Shown here: positions 17,420-26,887 of the stretch, one piece after another | How positions within the stretch are numbered: the stretch's first letter is position 1 | Layout: every line of letters begins with the position of its first letter | Assembly (NCBI GenBank): GCA_958295845.1 | Contig: OY282376.1 | Coordinates: 819,022-883,021, forward strand | Direction of reading: 5' to 3' | Origin: Caldilineaceae bacterium | Lineage (GTDB): Bacteria; Chloroflexota; Anaerolineae; Caldilineales; Caldilineaceae | DNA: 64,000 bases | Made by a program: the position numbers and the translations under genes | The notes under the pieces: model-generated | Told to the model about the DNA's origin: nothing | Seen by the model: only the letters and a program-made list of their open reading frames with translations | Databases searched by the model: none

Positions 17420-17835
17420 TCTAAGTCCTCGCTTCCATTTTTTTACGATGATCTATCACATATTCAAGATAATACTTCACAATATTCAATATGTCAATAG
17501 TATTTTTCAATTTTCTTAATAAATCTGTTAAATTCATCATAATCTTCCCGGTTTATGGCATCTCCATGTGGCTATCAGCAGAAATCGGCCGCGAATCGCG
17601 CGCAAAGTGATCGTCGTTCGCGCATAGGTGTGCCCATTTCATATCTGCTATACTGAGCCCCCGGACCCGCCTGCATTTGTCCCTGAATCTGAACGACGGA
17701 TCTGCTTTGATGTCGCCCGCCCTTTCAGCATCCGCCCCTTCAGCATCCGCCGCTGCATGGCCTTGGCACATCGTCATTTCACACAAGGTTTCGTCTTGGC
17801 CGGTGTCAGGAATCTGAGAAGAAGAGAAGAGGTAG
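17420..17835. other. Divergent gap between DUF2089 operon and decayed oxidoreductase locus
   Basis: 416 bp. The left third is the AT-rich promoter island for the leftward operon. The rest has normal GC and no gene I can support. CTTCAGCATCCGCC is directly repeated near 17724-17755. A rightward promoter for the decayed locus is not evident. Confidence 0.5.
17469..17497 (-). promoter_or_regulatory. Strong sigma-70 type promoter of the DUF2089/DUF4097 operon
   Basis: On the minus strand: TTGACA (17497-17492), 17-bp spacer, TATTAT (17474-17469), about 50 bp before the start at 17419. It lies in an AT-rich island (~17440-17545) that contrasts with the GC-rich surroundings. Confidence 0.85.
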
Positions 17836-18860
17836 ATGGACAGGTCCAGCGCATTCAGTGAAGCCGCAAGGCATCCAACCATCCGCGTCGGCGTACTCGG
17901 CCTCGGCCAGGGCCGCTCCCACCTGCGCGCCTTCCAACGCCTTGAAGGCGCCACAGTCGCCGCCGTCTGCGACCAGGATGAAAGCCTCGCCCAACGTGTA
18001 GCACACGAATTCGGCGTCGAAACGCGCTTCCCCACCTACCAAGCCATGCTCGTAGACCCCACCAACGATCTCATCGTCGTCGCCACACCCGACCATCTGC
18101 ACGGCCAGCACGCCATCATGGCGCTCGAAGCCGGCAAGCACGTCCTCTCCGAGATCCCCATGGCGACTACACTGGCCGAATGTGAGCGCATCATCGAGCT
18201 CACCGACCGCCATGGCCTCAAATACCACATGGGCAACCAGGTCCGCTACGCTTTCTGCCTGCGCGACGTGAAGAAAATGATCCGGTAAGGCGATCTCGGC
18301 GATATCTTCTACGGCGAGGGCGAATACCTGCACACCATGGACGACATCGTGGCACACCGCCCGCCCGACCACTGGCGCATCCATCCCCAACCCCCCAGAC
18401 CACCCTCCTCGGCGGCGGCCCCCACGCCATCGACACCCTCCGCTGGCTGATGGGCGTCGACTTCGTCGAAGCGCAAGCCTACCACGCCCAACATCCCTCC
18501 CGCTGGCAGACAACGCACACAACCGTCGCTATCTTCAAAGCCAGCAACGGCGCCGCCTCCAAGGTGACCGTATCCTATGGTATGGTGCGCCCCTACTGCC
18601 TCTACTACTCTGTCTACGGCAGCGCCGGCTCCTTCGAACGCACCCGCGACCAGGGCGGCGCCGTCGAGGATACGATCAACTTCCACTTTCACGACAGAAT
18701 AGCCGGCGCCCGCCGCATGGCGCCCGTTACCGTGCCCAACTGGAGCAACCCCGCCATCCAGCGCCAGCACGCGCTCGGACACGGCACCATGGAGATAGAA
18801 CAGGCCCCGCAGTTCCCTCATGCAATCATCGCCGACGAAGAACCCGCCATCGCCCCCCGC
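17836..18860 (+). pseudogene. Broken Gfo/Idh/MocA-family oxidoreductase
   Basis: The first 150 codons encode an intact Rossmann start (VGVLGLGQGRSHLRAF, ~18-33) and the family's EIP motif in place of EKP. A TAA at 18286-18288 then interrupts the frame exactly where the family has an x-G-D-L-G-D-I segment, and translation resumes in frame with DLGDIFYGEGEYLHTMDD. A second lesion is a one-base shift at the C6 run 18391-18396, after which TTLLGGGPHAIDTLRWLMG continues in the next frame to about 18850. Two independent lesions argue for a true pseudogene rather than a sequencing error; the homopolymer shift alone could be an error. Downstream it runs into a second gene remnant. Confidence 0.8.
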
Positions 18861-19279
18861 GCCGCCGCACCCATCTGCCCGTCATGGCCGACGAAATCGT
18901 CTACTCGTCCCAGGATGCCATGGCCGTCGCCCGCGCCCAGGCCGCCGACGTTATCTCCCTCTACGTCGGCAAGGGCGGCATCACCGCCGCCCGTAACGTC
19001 GCCGCAGTCGCCGCCGCCGCCGGCCTCGTCTGCACCGTCGGCAGCAACCTCGAGCTGGGCATCGGCAACGCCGCCATGATTCACTTGGCAATGGCCACCC
19101 CGGCCATCGACGCCGAGACCTTCCCCTGCGACATCCTCAGCCCCTTCTTCTACGAAACCGACCTGCTCCAGCAACCACTCCCCATCCGCGCCGGCGAAGC
19201 CCGCCCGCCCTCCGACCCCGGCCTCGGCGTCGCCCTCGACGAAGACCAACTCGCCTTCTACCGCACCGACAAAACCTGA
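18842..19279 (+). pseudogene. C-terminal fragment of an enolase-superfamily (MR/MLE) enzyme
   Basis: About 145 codons. HLPVMADEIVYSSQDAM, then ADVISLYVGKGGITAARN and CTVGSNLELGIGNAAMIHL, are the end of the TIM barrel of muconate-cycloisomerase-like enzymes. The N-terminal capping domain and the first metal ligands are missing. The fragment begins in a different frame from the oxidoreductase remnant and follows it without a gap (overlap ~18842-18860), so a deletion probably joined two adjacent genes. An ATG at 18884 could start a short peptide, but it would not be an enzyme. Confidence 0.75.
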
Positions 19280-19356
19280 CCCATGCCCATCCCTCAAATC
19301 CCCCCAGTTCCCTATTCAGCCAGCATCCCCCAGCCGCATTCCCAACAACAAACAAC

Positions 19357-19380
19357 AAAAAACCCCGCACAAATGCGGGG
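19357..19380 (-). terminator. Rho-independent terminator after locus A
   Basis: CCCCGCA-caaa-TGCGGGG at 19363-19380, with an A-run at 19357-19362 that becomes a T-run on the minus strand. It lies 84 bp beyond the stop of the DppB gene and ends the locus A transcript. Confidence 0.8.
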
Positions 19381-19433
19381 CCACCAAAATTATCAGACTG
19401 AAACTATCCCTTACCGCGCAAGCGCTGTCAGGA

Positions 19434-19458
19434 ACTAACCACTAACCACTAACCACTG
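19434..19458 (+). repeat. Heptamer array (ACTAACC) ending in CACTGCAGTTT
   Basis: Three and a half units of ACTAACC, finishing with CCACTGCAGTTT, six bases from the end of the DppB coding region. Oriented as all other arrays although the gene is on the other strand. Confidence 0.75.
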
Positions 19459-19463
19459 CAGTT

Positions 19464-20450
19464 TCACTGCAACCGTATACGCGGGTCCACCAGCGCCAGC
19501 AGAATATCCGACAGCAGCGTACCGATTACCGTCAGCGTGCTCAAAAGAAACAGGAAACTGCCCGCAAGGTACATGTCCTGCGAAGTCAGCGAACGCAGCA
19601 GCAGCGGCCCCGTCGTCTGCAAGCTCAACACCATCGCCACCAGCGTCGTGCCCGAAACGAGACTGGCCAGAGACCAGCCAACCGTGCTGAAAAACGGGTT
19701 GAGCGCAACCCGCACCGGATACTTCCAGATCAACGAGCTTTCCTTGACACCCTTCGCCCGCGCCGTCTCCACATACGGCTTGTTCAACTCATCCAGCAGG
19801 TTGGCGCGCGTGATACGAATGTTGCCCGCCGTGCCGTTAACCGCCACGATCAACATCGGTACCCAGATGTGCTTCAACATATCCACGATCTTCGGCCAGT
19901 TCCACGGCGCCAGCACATAATCGTCGGAAAACAGGCCGCCCACATTCATGCCCAGCATCGACTGGGCCAGAAATAGCACGATCAACGCCAGCAGAAAACC
20001 CGGCGTCCCCAAGCCGATAAAGCTGAACGTCGTCATCAGATAGTCGAGCCACGAGTATTGATGGGTCGCCGAATAGACCCCCACCGGTATTGCGATAAAC
20101 CAGCCGACAAGCAGCGCCCCCATCGATAGCGCCATCGTCAACCCCAGGCGTTCCCAGATCAACTCACTGACCGGCTTCTGCCATTCGAACGACTGTCCCC
20201 AGTCGCCCTTCACCAACACGCCGTAGATCCACTTGAAATACTGCACATACGCAGGCTGGCCCAGCCCGTAACGCTGTCGCAGCGACGCCAACTCGGCCTC
20301 GTCGACCTCATCCCCCTCCTGCCGCAACTGGGCAACATACGAAGTCAGAAAATCACCCGGCGGCAGCTGAATTACAGCGAACGACAGAATCGAAATCGCG
20401 ATCAGCATCGGTATGATCAGCAGAATACGTTGAACAATATAGGCCAGCAT
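19464..20450 (-). CDS. Peptide-type ABC importer permease (DppB/OppB family), locus A
   Basis: A protein of 328 residues from the ATG at 20450 (MLAYIVQRILLIIP), matching the starts of its paralogues at 29192 and 38512; the reading frame extends 24 codons further up without family features. It has six membrane helices. After helix 1 lies the conserved QLPPGDFLTSYVAQL segment, and the cytoplasmic EAA loop ELNKPYVETARAKGVKE couples to the ATPases. It is separated from its binding-protein gene by a strong hairpin. No DppC follows before the terminator, so it needs a partner from another locus; locus D has the missing genes. Confidence 0.93.
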   Translation of the reverse strand: MLAYIVQRILLIIPMLIAISILSFAVIQLPPGDFLTSYVAQLRQEGDEVDEAELASLRQRYGLGQPAYVQYFKWIYGVLVKGDWGQSFEWQKPVSELIWERLGLTMALSMGALLVGWFIAIPVGVYSATHQYSWLDYLMTTFSFIGLGTPGFLLALIVLFLAQSMLGMNVGGLFSDDYVLAPWNWPKIVDMLKHIWVPMLIVAVNGTAGNIRITRANLLDELNKPYVETARAKGVKESSLIWKYPVRVALNPFFSTVGWSLASLVSGTTLVAMVLSLQTTGPLLLRSLTSQDMYLAGSFLFLLSTLTVIGTLLSDILLALVDPRIRLQ

Positions 20451-20485
20451 TAAAACCCCCGAAAAAACAGCAGCAAAAAAACATG

Positions 20486-20528
20486 AGAGGAGTGAGAGGA
20501 GTAAGCGAATCTCTCCTCTCACTCCTCT
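20486..20528 (-). promoter_or_regulatory. Intercistronic hairpin between binding protein and DppB (locus A)
   Basis: A 15-bp perfect stem (20486-20500 with 20514-20528, 13-base loop), without a T-run. Placed as in malE-malF type operons, where a hairpin protects the upstream mRNA and lowers downstream expression. Confidence 0.7.
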
Positions 20529-20547
20529 TCACTCTATTCTCACCGTT

Positions 20548-22575
20548 CTACGTGCTCATGGAATCCGGATCTTCCCAGAAATAGGTCTCGGTGTGGAGCA
20601 GGTGCTCGTCACCGGTCGTATCATCCAGCGGGAAGCCGGACAGGTAGTTGCGGACACCGTTCTTGACGATAATCGGCGCCGGACGCTCGCCCAGGTAACC
20701 AATCATCGGCAGCTCTTCGGCCCAGATGTCCAGAATCTGGTGGAACATCGCCGTCTGCTTGTCGGGATCCGGCTCAATCTTGATGGCATCCCAGATCTCC
20801 CAGATCGTCCAGACCCAGTGACCGGCCGGCGGCTCGACGCCTGCCGGGTTGGTGCCGCCGCTGTTGCGCCAGTGCGCCCAGCCAGCTGCCCACGGGCGGT
20901 CGGGCTGCTCGCATGTCCAGATCGTGGGATTGACCAACGGCACGACCGTGCGGTCGCCGCCCCACCACGCAGCTTCGATCTCGTTGGCGCCGTGGTGCTC
21001 TTCGTACAGGGAACGCTCAAAGCCCTTGTATGTGGCCTTGACACCCACCGCAGCGTAGTACTTGATTACTTCCTGCACCGTATCTTCGCTCGTCGTACCC
21101 GGCTGTGCCGTGCCTTCGATGATGAAGCTGAGGGTGTCGCCGCTGCCGTCGTTGAACAGACGGAAACCATCGCTGTCCTTCTCCGCGTAGCCGGCATCGT
21201 CCAGAAGCTGGTTGGCCAGGTCCGGGTCGTACTGGATCCACGCATTGGCCTGCTTGGGGTATGCCTGCGCCGAGCTCTCCAGCGGGCTGTACTGCCTCGG
21301 CGTCATCAGGCCGTCCCACACAAGTTCGTTGAGCGCGACGCGGTCGACCGCGACGGAGAGCGCGATGCGCACGTCGCGAATGTTGAAGAACTCGTTCAGA
21401 CGCTCGTTCTTGGTCGCCTGGTTGAGCTGGATGGCCGAGTGGCCGGAGGCCGAGCCAAGGAACACCTGATAGTCACCGGAATCTTCGTTTTCCTTGTAGA
21501 GCGTGAAGTTGCCGATATTGACATGGCGCGCCTGGAAGTCGATCTCACCGTTGATGATACGCAGGTCGAAGACGTCGTTCGTTTCAAACAGACGATGAGA
21601 GACGTCGTCAATGTAGGGCAGCTGCCTACCATCGGAATCGACGCCGAAGAAGTAGGGGTTGCGCTCCATCAGGAACAGCTCGTTGGAAAGCTCGTTCTTC
21701 GCGATCCATGGGCCGATGCTGGGCAGGTCAGGGTTCAGATACCACCAACGTCGGTCGGTATAGTACTCTTCCCAGCTGTTGAAGCCGGCCTCTTCCACCT
21801 GTGCCTGCAGCCCATCCTGGTCGTCGGTCAGGTCCATGTGGAACTGCTTCAGATAGTGGCCGGGCAGGTAAAGGTTTCGAGTCTGGCGGCCCATCCTGAA
21901 GACGTACAGCGGGTTGGGCAGCGGGAACTTGAAGGTGACGGTGGAGTCATCTACAATTTCGAGCTCCATCGGCGTGCGCTCAGGGCCGGAGACCCAGGTG
22001 CCGCCAATGCTGGGCGAAATCGTGGTATTGGTCTCGTCCTCTTCCCACCACCAGCGGATCGCCTCAGTGGTGAACGGTGTGCCGTCGGACCAGCTCATGC
22101 CCTCGCGCAGGTGGAAGGTCCACTCGGAGGCGTCATCGTTGATCTCCCACGATTCGGCCATGCGCGGCTGCATGTTCAGGTTCTGGTCATACCAGGACAG
22201 ACCGCGGTCCTGCATCTTGGTCGGACCCCAGCGGTCGGAGACGCCCTTGAAACCGCGGCGGAAGGTGCCGCCGTAGTTGCCGTTCGACTCAGCAACCGGC
22301 ATTACCATCGGGTTGACCGGAAGGCGTTCGTCCACGGGCGGGAGGTCGCCAGCGGCCACCATCTCAGCCAGCATCGGCGCTTCGCTGTATTGGGACGCCG
22401 GTGTCGCCGGCGCAGCCTCGGACGACTCGGCTGCCGATTCATCGGCAGGGGCCTCTTCCATCGCCGCCGGTTCGCCGCTGGCGCCGCAGGCCACAGCCAC
22501 CGCACCCGCAGCGGCCACACCCGAAACGCGCATGAATTCGCGTCGGGAAATCGACTTTGGTGCAATTCTTCGCAT
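20548..22575 (-). CDS. Family 5 extracellular solute-binding lipoprotein (peptide-type importer), locus A
   Basis: A protein of 675 residues. Tat signal SRREFM at 10-15, hydrophobic stretch, then a lipobox Cys at 30, so it is likely exported folded and lipid-anchored outside the membrane. The mature part begins with a Ser/Ala/Glu linker, then APMLAEMVAAGDLPPVDERL, shared with the other four binding proteins here. The family 5 pattern follows (EWTFHLREGMSWSDGTPFT; IRDVRIALSVAVDR). It is ~130 residues longer than DppA/OppA. A GGAGAG ribosome-binding site is present. Substrates of this family include peptides, oligosaccharides and nickel chelates. Confidence 0.93.
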   Translation of the reverse strand: MRRIAPKSISRREFMRVSGVAAAGAVAVACGASGEPAAMEEAPADESAAESSEAAPATPASQYSEAPMLAEMVAAGDLPPVDERLPVNPMVMPVAESNGNYGGTFRRGFKGVSDRWGPTKMQDRGLSWYDQNLNMQPRMAESWEINDDASEWTFHLREGMSWSDGTPFTTEAIRWWWEEDETNTTISPSIGGTWVSGPERTPMELEIVDDSTVTFKFPLPNPLYVFRMGRQTRNLYLPGHYLKQFHMDLTDDQDGLQAQVEEAGFNSWEEYYTDRRWWYLNPDLPSIGPWIAKNELSNELFLMERNPYFFGVDSDGRQLPYIDDVSHRLFETNDVFDLRIINGEIDFQARHVNIGNFTLYKENEDSGDYQVFLGSASGHSAIQLNQATKNERLNEFFNIRDVRIALSVAVDRVALNELVWDGLMTPRQYSPLESSAQAYPKQANAWIQYDPDLANQLLDDAGYAEKDSDGFRLFNDGSGDTLSFIIEGTAQPGTTSEDTVQEVIKYYAAVGVKATYKGFERSLYEEHHGANEIEAAWWGGDRTVVPLVNPTIWTCEQPDRPWAAGWAHWRNSGGTNPAGVEPPAGHWVWTIWEIWDAIKIEPDPDKQTAMFHQILDIWAEELPMIGYLGERPAPIIVKNGVRNYLSGFPLDDTTGDEHLLHTETYFWEDPDSMST

Positions 22576-22653
22576 TCTACTCTCCTTGCAAAGTGTGAGT
22601 TGATTACTACTGCTAATGAGCAGTCGTCAATGCCCAGAACTGACCATCCCGGG

Positions 22654-22680
22654 CACTAACCACTAACCACTAACCACTGC
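22654..22680 (+). repeat. Heptamer array (ACTAACC) ending in CACTGCAG
   Basis: CACTAAC units repeated three times, ending in CCACTGCAGCC directly before the stop of the radical SAM gene. Same orientation as the others. Confidence 0.75.
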
Positions 22681-22686
22681 AGCCCC

Positions 22687-24573
22687 CTACTGCACCACGC
22701 CATCCTCCGGCACAAGCCAGGGTGGATGCGGAAGATGCCGCTCACTCAGATGGCTGGCATAGAGGAACCGGTAAACATCACTGATATAAAACTGCGGATA
22801 GCGCTTGGGGGGCAGCGATTCCAGGAACTTGTCATGGACCATCTCCGCCATCTGCTCGCTCATGCCCGCGCTCACTTCAAAGTCGAAATAAATCTCCAGA
22901 TCCTTGGACGGATCTTCCATCACCCGTTTCACCCCGAATGATTCCGGGTACTTGTGCGCCGGCGAGTCCCGCTCCATTAGAAACGTGCCCATCGCCGCCG
23001 AATGGATGTACTGTTTGTGCCCGTACAGGAAGTTGACCGTCTCCTGCGCGTCCTCGATCGTCTCGCCGGGAAAGCCGAAAAAGAAAAACGTATGATTCCA
23101 GATGCCGGCCGCCGCGCTCTCCTTCAAAATCCGGCTCATATGCGGCAACTGTGTTCCCTTGACCATATGATCGATGATCGCCGCCGACGCGCTCTCCAGG
23201 CCGAACAGGATCATCCTGCACCCGCCCGCCCCCATATCCTCCAGCAGCTGCCCCGAAATCACCTTCTCAAATCGCACGCAGCCACCCCAGTGCAGCGTCT
23301 CCGGACGCCCGCTCATGATCTTCGAAAGATCACGCAGATTGCGCGGCGTAACCGCCTCGTCAGAGAAGAAGATATGCTTCACCCCGTACTTCTCGTGCAG
23401 CGCCAGCATCTGCTCAGCAAGCTGATGCGCCCGCAATTGGCTGAACGACTCCGGCTCGCCGTAACCAACGTTGCAGAACGCGCACTTGCCAAAATAGCAG
23501 CCCCGCGCCGTCAGCAAAGGCAGCGCCAGTTCCGGCGCCAAATAGCGGTCCAGCGGCAGCCCGTCAAAGTCCGGCATCGGCAGATTCGCGATCTTCTCCG
23601 GCTCCTTGCGCTCAGTGACCCGGATCCGGCTGCCGTCCTTATAGACCAGATTCGGAATGCCCGCCAGGCTTGTGCCGTCCGCAACCGCCCTGGCCAGCTG
23701 CAGTAAAGGGACCTCACCGTCAAAAACAATAGCACTGTCGATCAGCTCGAACAGCGCCGGCGCGTCCGGAAACTGTGCCCGCAGCATGCTCACATGCGGC
23801 CCACCTACTGTCACATGACAGTCCAGCCCAGCCTCCTTGACCAGATACGCCGCCGTCAACCCCGGCACCATCTGCGCCATAGAGGGAATCGAAATGCCGA
23901 CCACGTCAGGCTGCTCCCGCACAATATCGGGCAGCAGCAGACGCCGGTAGATATCCAGGAACATATTGTGCTGGTCGTCGCGCACGCCGTGGAGCAGGAA
24001 GTGGCTGCTGTCCGGCGGGCCGGCCGAATCATACCCTTGAAAATGGAGGCTTGCCGGATGGAAAGGAAGGTTCGCGATCTCCAGACAGTCGAGCAGCGTA
24101 CTCAACATCCCCAGACCGATCGGGCCGTCATAAAACGCCGAAGAACGAATCCCCGCCTTGGCGCGCTCTACCTGTTTGGCCAGGCGCGGGCCCTCTTGCA
24201 AAGCCCACTCAATCTTCCCCGCGCCGCGCCCCTCAGGATCCCCCATCTGCCTCTGCCCTGCGGAACCCTGCGACCCGCCCTGCATGCGCTTAAGCCGCCC
24301 CAGCGCGGCCGTCAGATAGCGGCGGCTCAGGATCTCGTCGAAAACCTCGACGTTTAGATCGCGCTGAATAACATCGACGCCTTCCTGCCGCAGATAGGCT
24401 GTCAGCGTCGGCAGCGCCAGATGCGGCATAGTCGGCGTCCAGTTGGGCGGGAAAAGCAGCATTACCTTGGGCCTCTTCTGGCCCCCGTTCCGCCGCGCTG
24501 TACCCTCTCCCAAGAGGCCAAGCTCTTCCAGATCGATATTGAACTGTGCGTCCGATTCGCTGTTATTTTCCAT
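22687..24573 (-). CDS. B12-binding-domain radical SAM protein with C-x4-C-x2-C cluster motif
   Basis: A protein of 628 residues. Residues ~36-300 resemble a cobalamin-binding Rossmann domain (VMLLFPPNWTP; DVVGISIPSMAQM; VTVGGPHVSML), though without the DxHxxG motif. The radical SAM core follows with Cys359, Cys364 and Cys367 (RGCYFGKCAFCNVG). Spacing is C-x4-C-x2-C rather than the standard C-x3-C-x2-C. Later segments HIFFSDEAVTPR, ILFGLESAS and FFFFGFPGETIEDA are normal for B12-type radical SAM enzymes. It lies between OppF and the binding protein of a peptide importer, so it may act on an imported or exported small molecule or peptide. Substrate unknown. Confidence 0.88.
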   Translation of the reverse strand: MENNSESDAQFNIDLEELGLLGEGTARRNGGQKRPKVMLLFPPNWTPTMPHLALPTLTAYLRQEGVDVIQRDLNVEVFDEILSRRYLTAALGRLKRMQGGSQGSAGQRQMGDPEGRGAGKIEWALQEGPRLAKQVERAKAGIRSSAFYDGPIGLGMLSTLLDCLEIANLPFHPASLHFQGYDSAGPPDSSHFLLHGVRDDQHNMFLDIYRRLLLPDIVREQPDVVGISIPSMAQMVPGLTAAYLVKEAGLDCHVTVGGPHVSMLRAQFPDAPALFELIDSAIVFDGEVPLLQLARAVADGTSLAGIPNLVYKDGSRIRVTERKEPEKIANLPMPDFDGLPLDRYLAPELALPLLTARGCYFGKCAFCNVGYGEPESFSQLRAHQLAEQMLALHEKYGVKHIFFSDEAVTPRNLRDLSKIMSGRPETLHWGGCVRFEKVISGQLLEDMGAGGCRMILFGLESASAAIIDHMVKGTQLPHMSRILKESAAAGIWNHTFFFFGFPGETIEDAQETVNFLYGHKQYIHSAAMGTFLMERDSPAHKYPESFGVKRVMEDPSKDLEIYFDFEVSAGMSEQMAEMVHDKFLESLPPKRYPQFYISDVYRFLYASHLSERHLPHPPWLVPEDGVVQ

Positions 24574-24634
24574 AGATTGTCATATCTGTAGGTCTATCAT
24601 TCCTCAGCAGTTCGTCCAGCGTTCGAAGTCCAGC

Positions 24635-25720
24635 CTAGGCAACACCTGCCAACTCAAGCTCGCCCGCGTAGTGGCAGCGCACAAAGTGGCCCTGTTCCAT
24701 CTCCCGCAACTCAGGCGTCTCCGCCATGCAGCGGTCGTTATCATTATATAGACACCGGGGATGGAAGTAGCAGCCGCTCGGCGGGTTCGCCGGGTCCGCA
24801 ACATCACCCTCCAGCACGATCGGCTCCGCCCTGTCGCGCGGGTCCGGCTTCGGTACTGAGGAAAGAAGGGCCTCTGTATAGGGATGCTGCGGGTTGCGGT
24901 AAAGTACCTCTGTCCGCGCGCTTTCCACAAGCATACCCACATACATCACCGCCACCCGGTCGCTGATATGTTCCACCACGCTCAGATCGTGCGCGATGAA
25001 CAGGTATGTGAGGTCAAACTCCTCCTGCAGGTCCTGCAACAAATTGAGGATCTGCGCCTGCACCGACACGTCGAGCGCCGACACCGGTTCGTCGAGTACA
25101 ATTAGCTGCGGGTTCAAAGCCAGCGCCCGCGCCACGCCAATGCGCTGCCGCTGACCGCCGCTGAACGCGTGCGGATAGCGGTTCAGATACTCCGGCCGCA
25201 ATCCCACCACCCTCAGCAGCTCCGACACCCGGTCCTCCAGCTCCTGCCCCCGCGCCATATCGTTGACCAACAATGGCTCGCCCACATTCTGCAATAGGTT
25301 CATGCGCGGGTTCAGCGAGGAATAGGGGTCCTGAAACACCATCTGCATGTTGCGCCGCAGCCGTTTCAACTGCTGATTGTCCACCTGGGCAATGTTGACC
25401 GGCCCCAGCTCCTGGTCGTCGAACCAGATATCGCCTGCCGTGGGCGGAAAGGCATGCATGATCAAACGGCCAGTCGTTGTCTTTCCGCAACCGCTCTCCC
25501 CTACCAGACCCAAAGTCTCGCCCTGCCGCACGTAGAAGTTCACGCCGTCTACCGCCTTGACCTGGCCTACCGTGCGCGAGAAAAAGCCCTTCTGAATCGG
25601 GAACCACTTCCTCAAATCCGACACTTCAAGAAGCGCATCATGGCGTCGCGTGCTGACCTCTGTCTGTTCAGTTTCTGTCTGTTCAGTTTCGACTACAGAC
25701 TCGGTGTCGTTCTGAGACAA
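24635..25720 (-). CDS. Peptide-type ABC importer ATPase (OppF/DppF family), locus A
   Basis: A protein of 361 residues if translation starts at the TTG at 25720, which has a perfect AGGAGG ribosome-binding site seven bases upstream; an ATG 81 bases earlier lacks such support and overlaps the preceding gene. After a Thr/Glu-rich lead, Walker [10 protein letters not shown] is at ~74-82, then [15 protein letters not shown] and [14 protein letters not shown]. The C-terminal oligopeptide-type Cys motif ([15 protein letters not shown]) is present. OppF proteins work as heterodimers with OppD, which is missing from this locus. Confidence 0.92.
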   Translation of the reverse strand: MSQNDTESVVETEQTETEQTEVSTRRHDALLEVSDLRKWFPIQKGFFSRTVGQVKAVDGVNFYVRQGETLGLVGESGCGKTTTGRLIMHAFPPTAGDIWFDDQELGPVNIAQVDNQQLKRLRRNMQMVFQDPYSSLNPRMNLLQNVGEPLLVNDMARGQELEDRVSELLRVVGLRPEYLNRYPHAFSGGQRQRIGVARALALNPQLIVLDEPVSALDVSVQAQILNLLQDLQEEFDLTYLFIAHDLSVVEHISDRVAVMYVGMLVESARTEVLYRNPQHPYTEALLSSVPKPDPRDRAEPIVLEGDVADPANPPSGCYFHPRCLYNDNDRCMAETPELREMEQGHFVRCHYAGELELAGVA

Positions 25721-25797
25721 AGCGCTACCTCCTGCGAAACTAGGTTTTCGGCTGGGAGTTAGGAAACCCCACCTGCAGGCGCCGCCTGCAAAGCCGT

Positions 25798-26181
25798 TCA
25801 AAATAAAAGGAAATCTCTGATGTCTCTGAAGTAGATCGCACCCGCCGATATGCCAATCAACGCCAGCTCAATCGACAGTACAGTCAGGTAGGCGCTCAGT
25901 AAACGTTCTTTGCGCCGTGCACGGCGTAGGTAGCCCTCGACCAAAAACATGCCCACGATCAAGAACATGCCCAAAACAAATATCGACCACACCCGGTAGG
26001 CGCGCAGATGCCAGGGATTGACCCGTAGAAAGAGAAGTACTTCCAGGAGTTCATGTAGCAGCAGGATGAGCCCAAGCCCCAACGCGAAACTTAGAAACCA
26101 GATAATGTAATGCGATATCTGCCTTCCCGCCTGCCTGAAGATATCAAGGACGGATTCAGTTTCGGAGGGCAGTCTTTCCAT
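25798..26181 (-). CDS. Small three-helix membrane protein linked to OppF
   Basis: A protein of 127 residues with three predicted helices (~22-50, ~63-85, ~97-118) and a basic loop. It is distantly similar to the protein at 33683: both have a FVLG or VILG helix leading into (L/V)VE-x-YLR and then a basic segment and a third helix. Both lie directly beside an OppF gene, here upstream of it by 77 bp. A TATAAT-like box on the minus strand (26206-26201) gives a very short leader. The family is not known to me; a role as accessory subunit or regulator of the importer is an inference from linkage. Confidence 0.7.
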   Translation of the reverse strand: MERLPSETESVLDIFRQAGRQISHYIIWFLSFALGLGLILLLHELLEVLLFLRVNPWHLRAYRVWSIFVLGMFLIVGMFLVEGYLRRARRKERLLSAYLTVLSIELALIGISAGAIYFRDIRDFLLF

Positions 26182-26364
26182 AAAAAGAGTTCAACCTGCA
26201 ATTATAGCCAAACACGAATAACCAAAGGGGTGCAGGGGATTGTAATTGAAAAACCGTCAATCCGCCAATTTTTCCACGCAGGTTGCGAAAATGCTCCCTT
26301 AACAACCCGCCCCACTCGATTCCCGCCCCAAGTGCAGACCAACCTGGCGCTTTCCCTCTCCTCT

Positions 26365-26392
26365 ACTAACCCCTGACCCCTGACCCCTGCAG
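26365..26392 (+). repeat. Heptamer array (CTGACCC) ending in CCCCTGCAGTT
   Basis: Units ACTAACCC, CTGACCC, CTGACCC, then CCTGCAGTTG. It abuts the 83-bp repeat at the same distance as the array at 9831-9866. Confidence 0.75.
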
Positions 26393-26404
26393 TTGTGCGT
26401 CCGT

Positions 26405-26487
26405 GCCTTCGGCCCTCCCTTGTGCAGGGGCTGCGCCCCCGCAACGCCCCGCCCTTACTAGACCACCGTGCTCATTCTTCCCCAGCA
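26405..26487 (+). repeat. 83-bp intergenic repeat, copy 2
   Basis: Same length as copy 1 (9879-9961), with three substitutions by eye. One substitution (G to A in the GTGCAGGGG arm) weakens the central nine-base hairpin by one pair. Looser similarity continues through TGTCTGGCCAATAGTGTCTCC to ~26513. Both copies lie in the same orientation as the heptamer arrays. Confidence 0.75.
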
Positions 26488-26529
26488 TCATGTCTGGCCA
26501 ATAGTGTCTCCCTTAACACGTACTATCTC

Positions 26530-26585
26530 AGGCCCCTAACCCTTGGCCCCCAGCCCTAACCCCCGCGGTTACCCTGCAGTTGCCC
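26530..26585 (+). repeat. Degenerate C-rich heptamer array
   Basis: CCCCTAACCCTTGGCCCCCAG-type units that drift in sequence and end in ACCCTGCAGTTGCCCTGC. It is the most decayed of the arrays. Confidence 0.5.
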
Positions 26586-26887
26586 TGCAAAGGTCCTGTG
26601 CCCCTTTAATCAACCGAAACCCCAGCAAGGCCAGGCCCTTGCGCCTGCTCCGCGTCTCTCCAAGAGCAGGTAGACATTTCCAGCCACCGCCGGCATATCC
26701 CCTGCCAGATTGCTCCCAACCCAAAACTGGGATGCACCCCGCAAACTCCCACAGACCCTCGTAAACACGCATAAACTCTCGTCCGACAAAACGAGAAAGA
26801 CCCCACCCACGAGGCCCTAATCACAGCCCATCACACTAAGTCACGAATTTCACAGTCAAGGTAACCGCGCAAACACCGGTCTTCATT

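Noticed and set aside
17440..17545. AT-rich island as a sign of horizontally acquired DNA
   Set aside because: It is only ~100 bp and contains a consensus promoter; composition is explained by regulation.
20593..22659. 688-codon open frame on + strand opposite the locus A binding protein
   Set aside because: It mirrors codon usage of the binding-protein gene; the minus frame has the Tat signal, lipobox and family 5 motifs. Similar long shadows exist opposite the binding proteins at 27099-29015 and 36273-38378.
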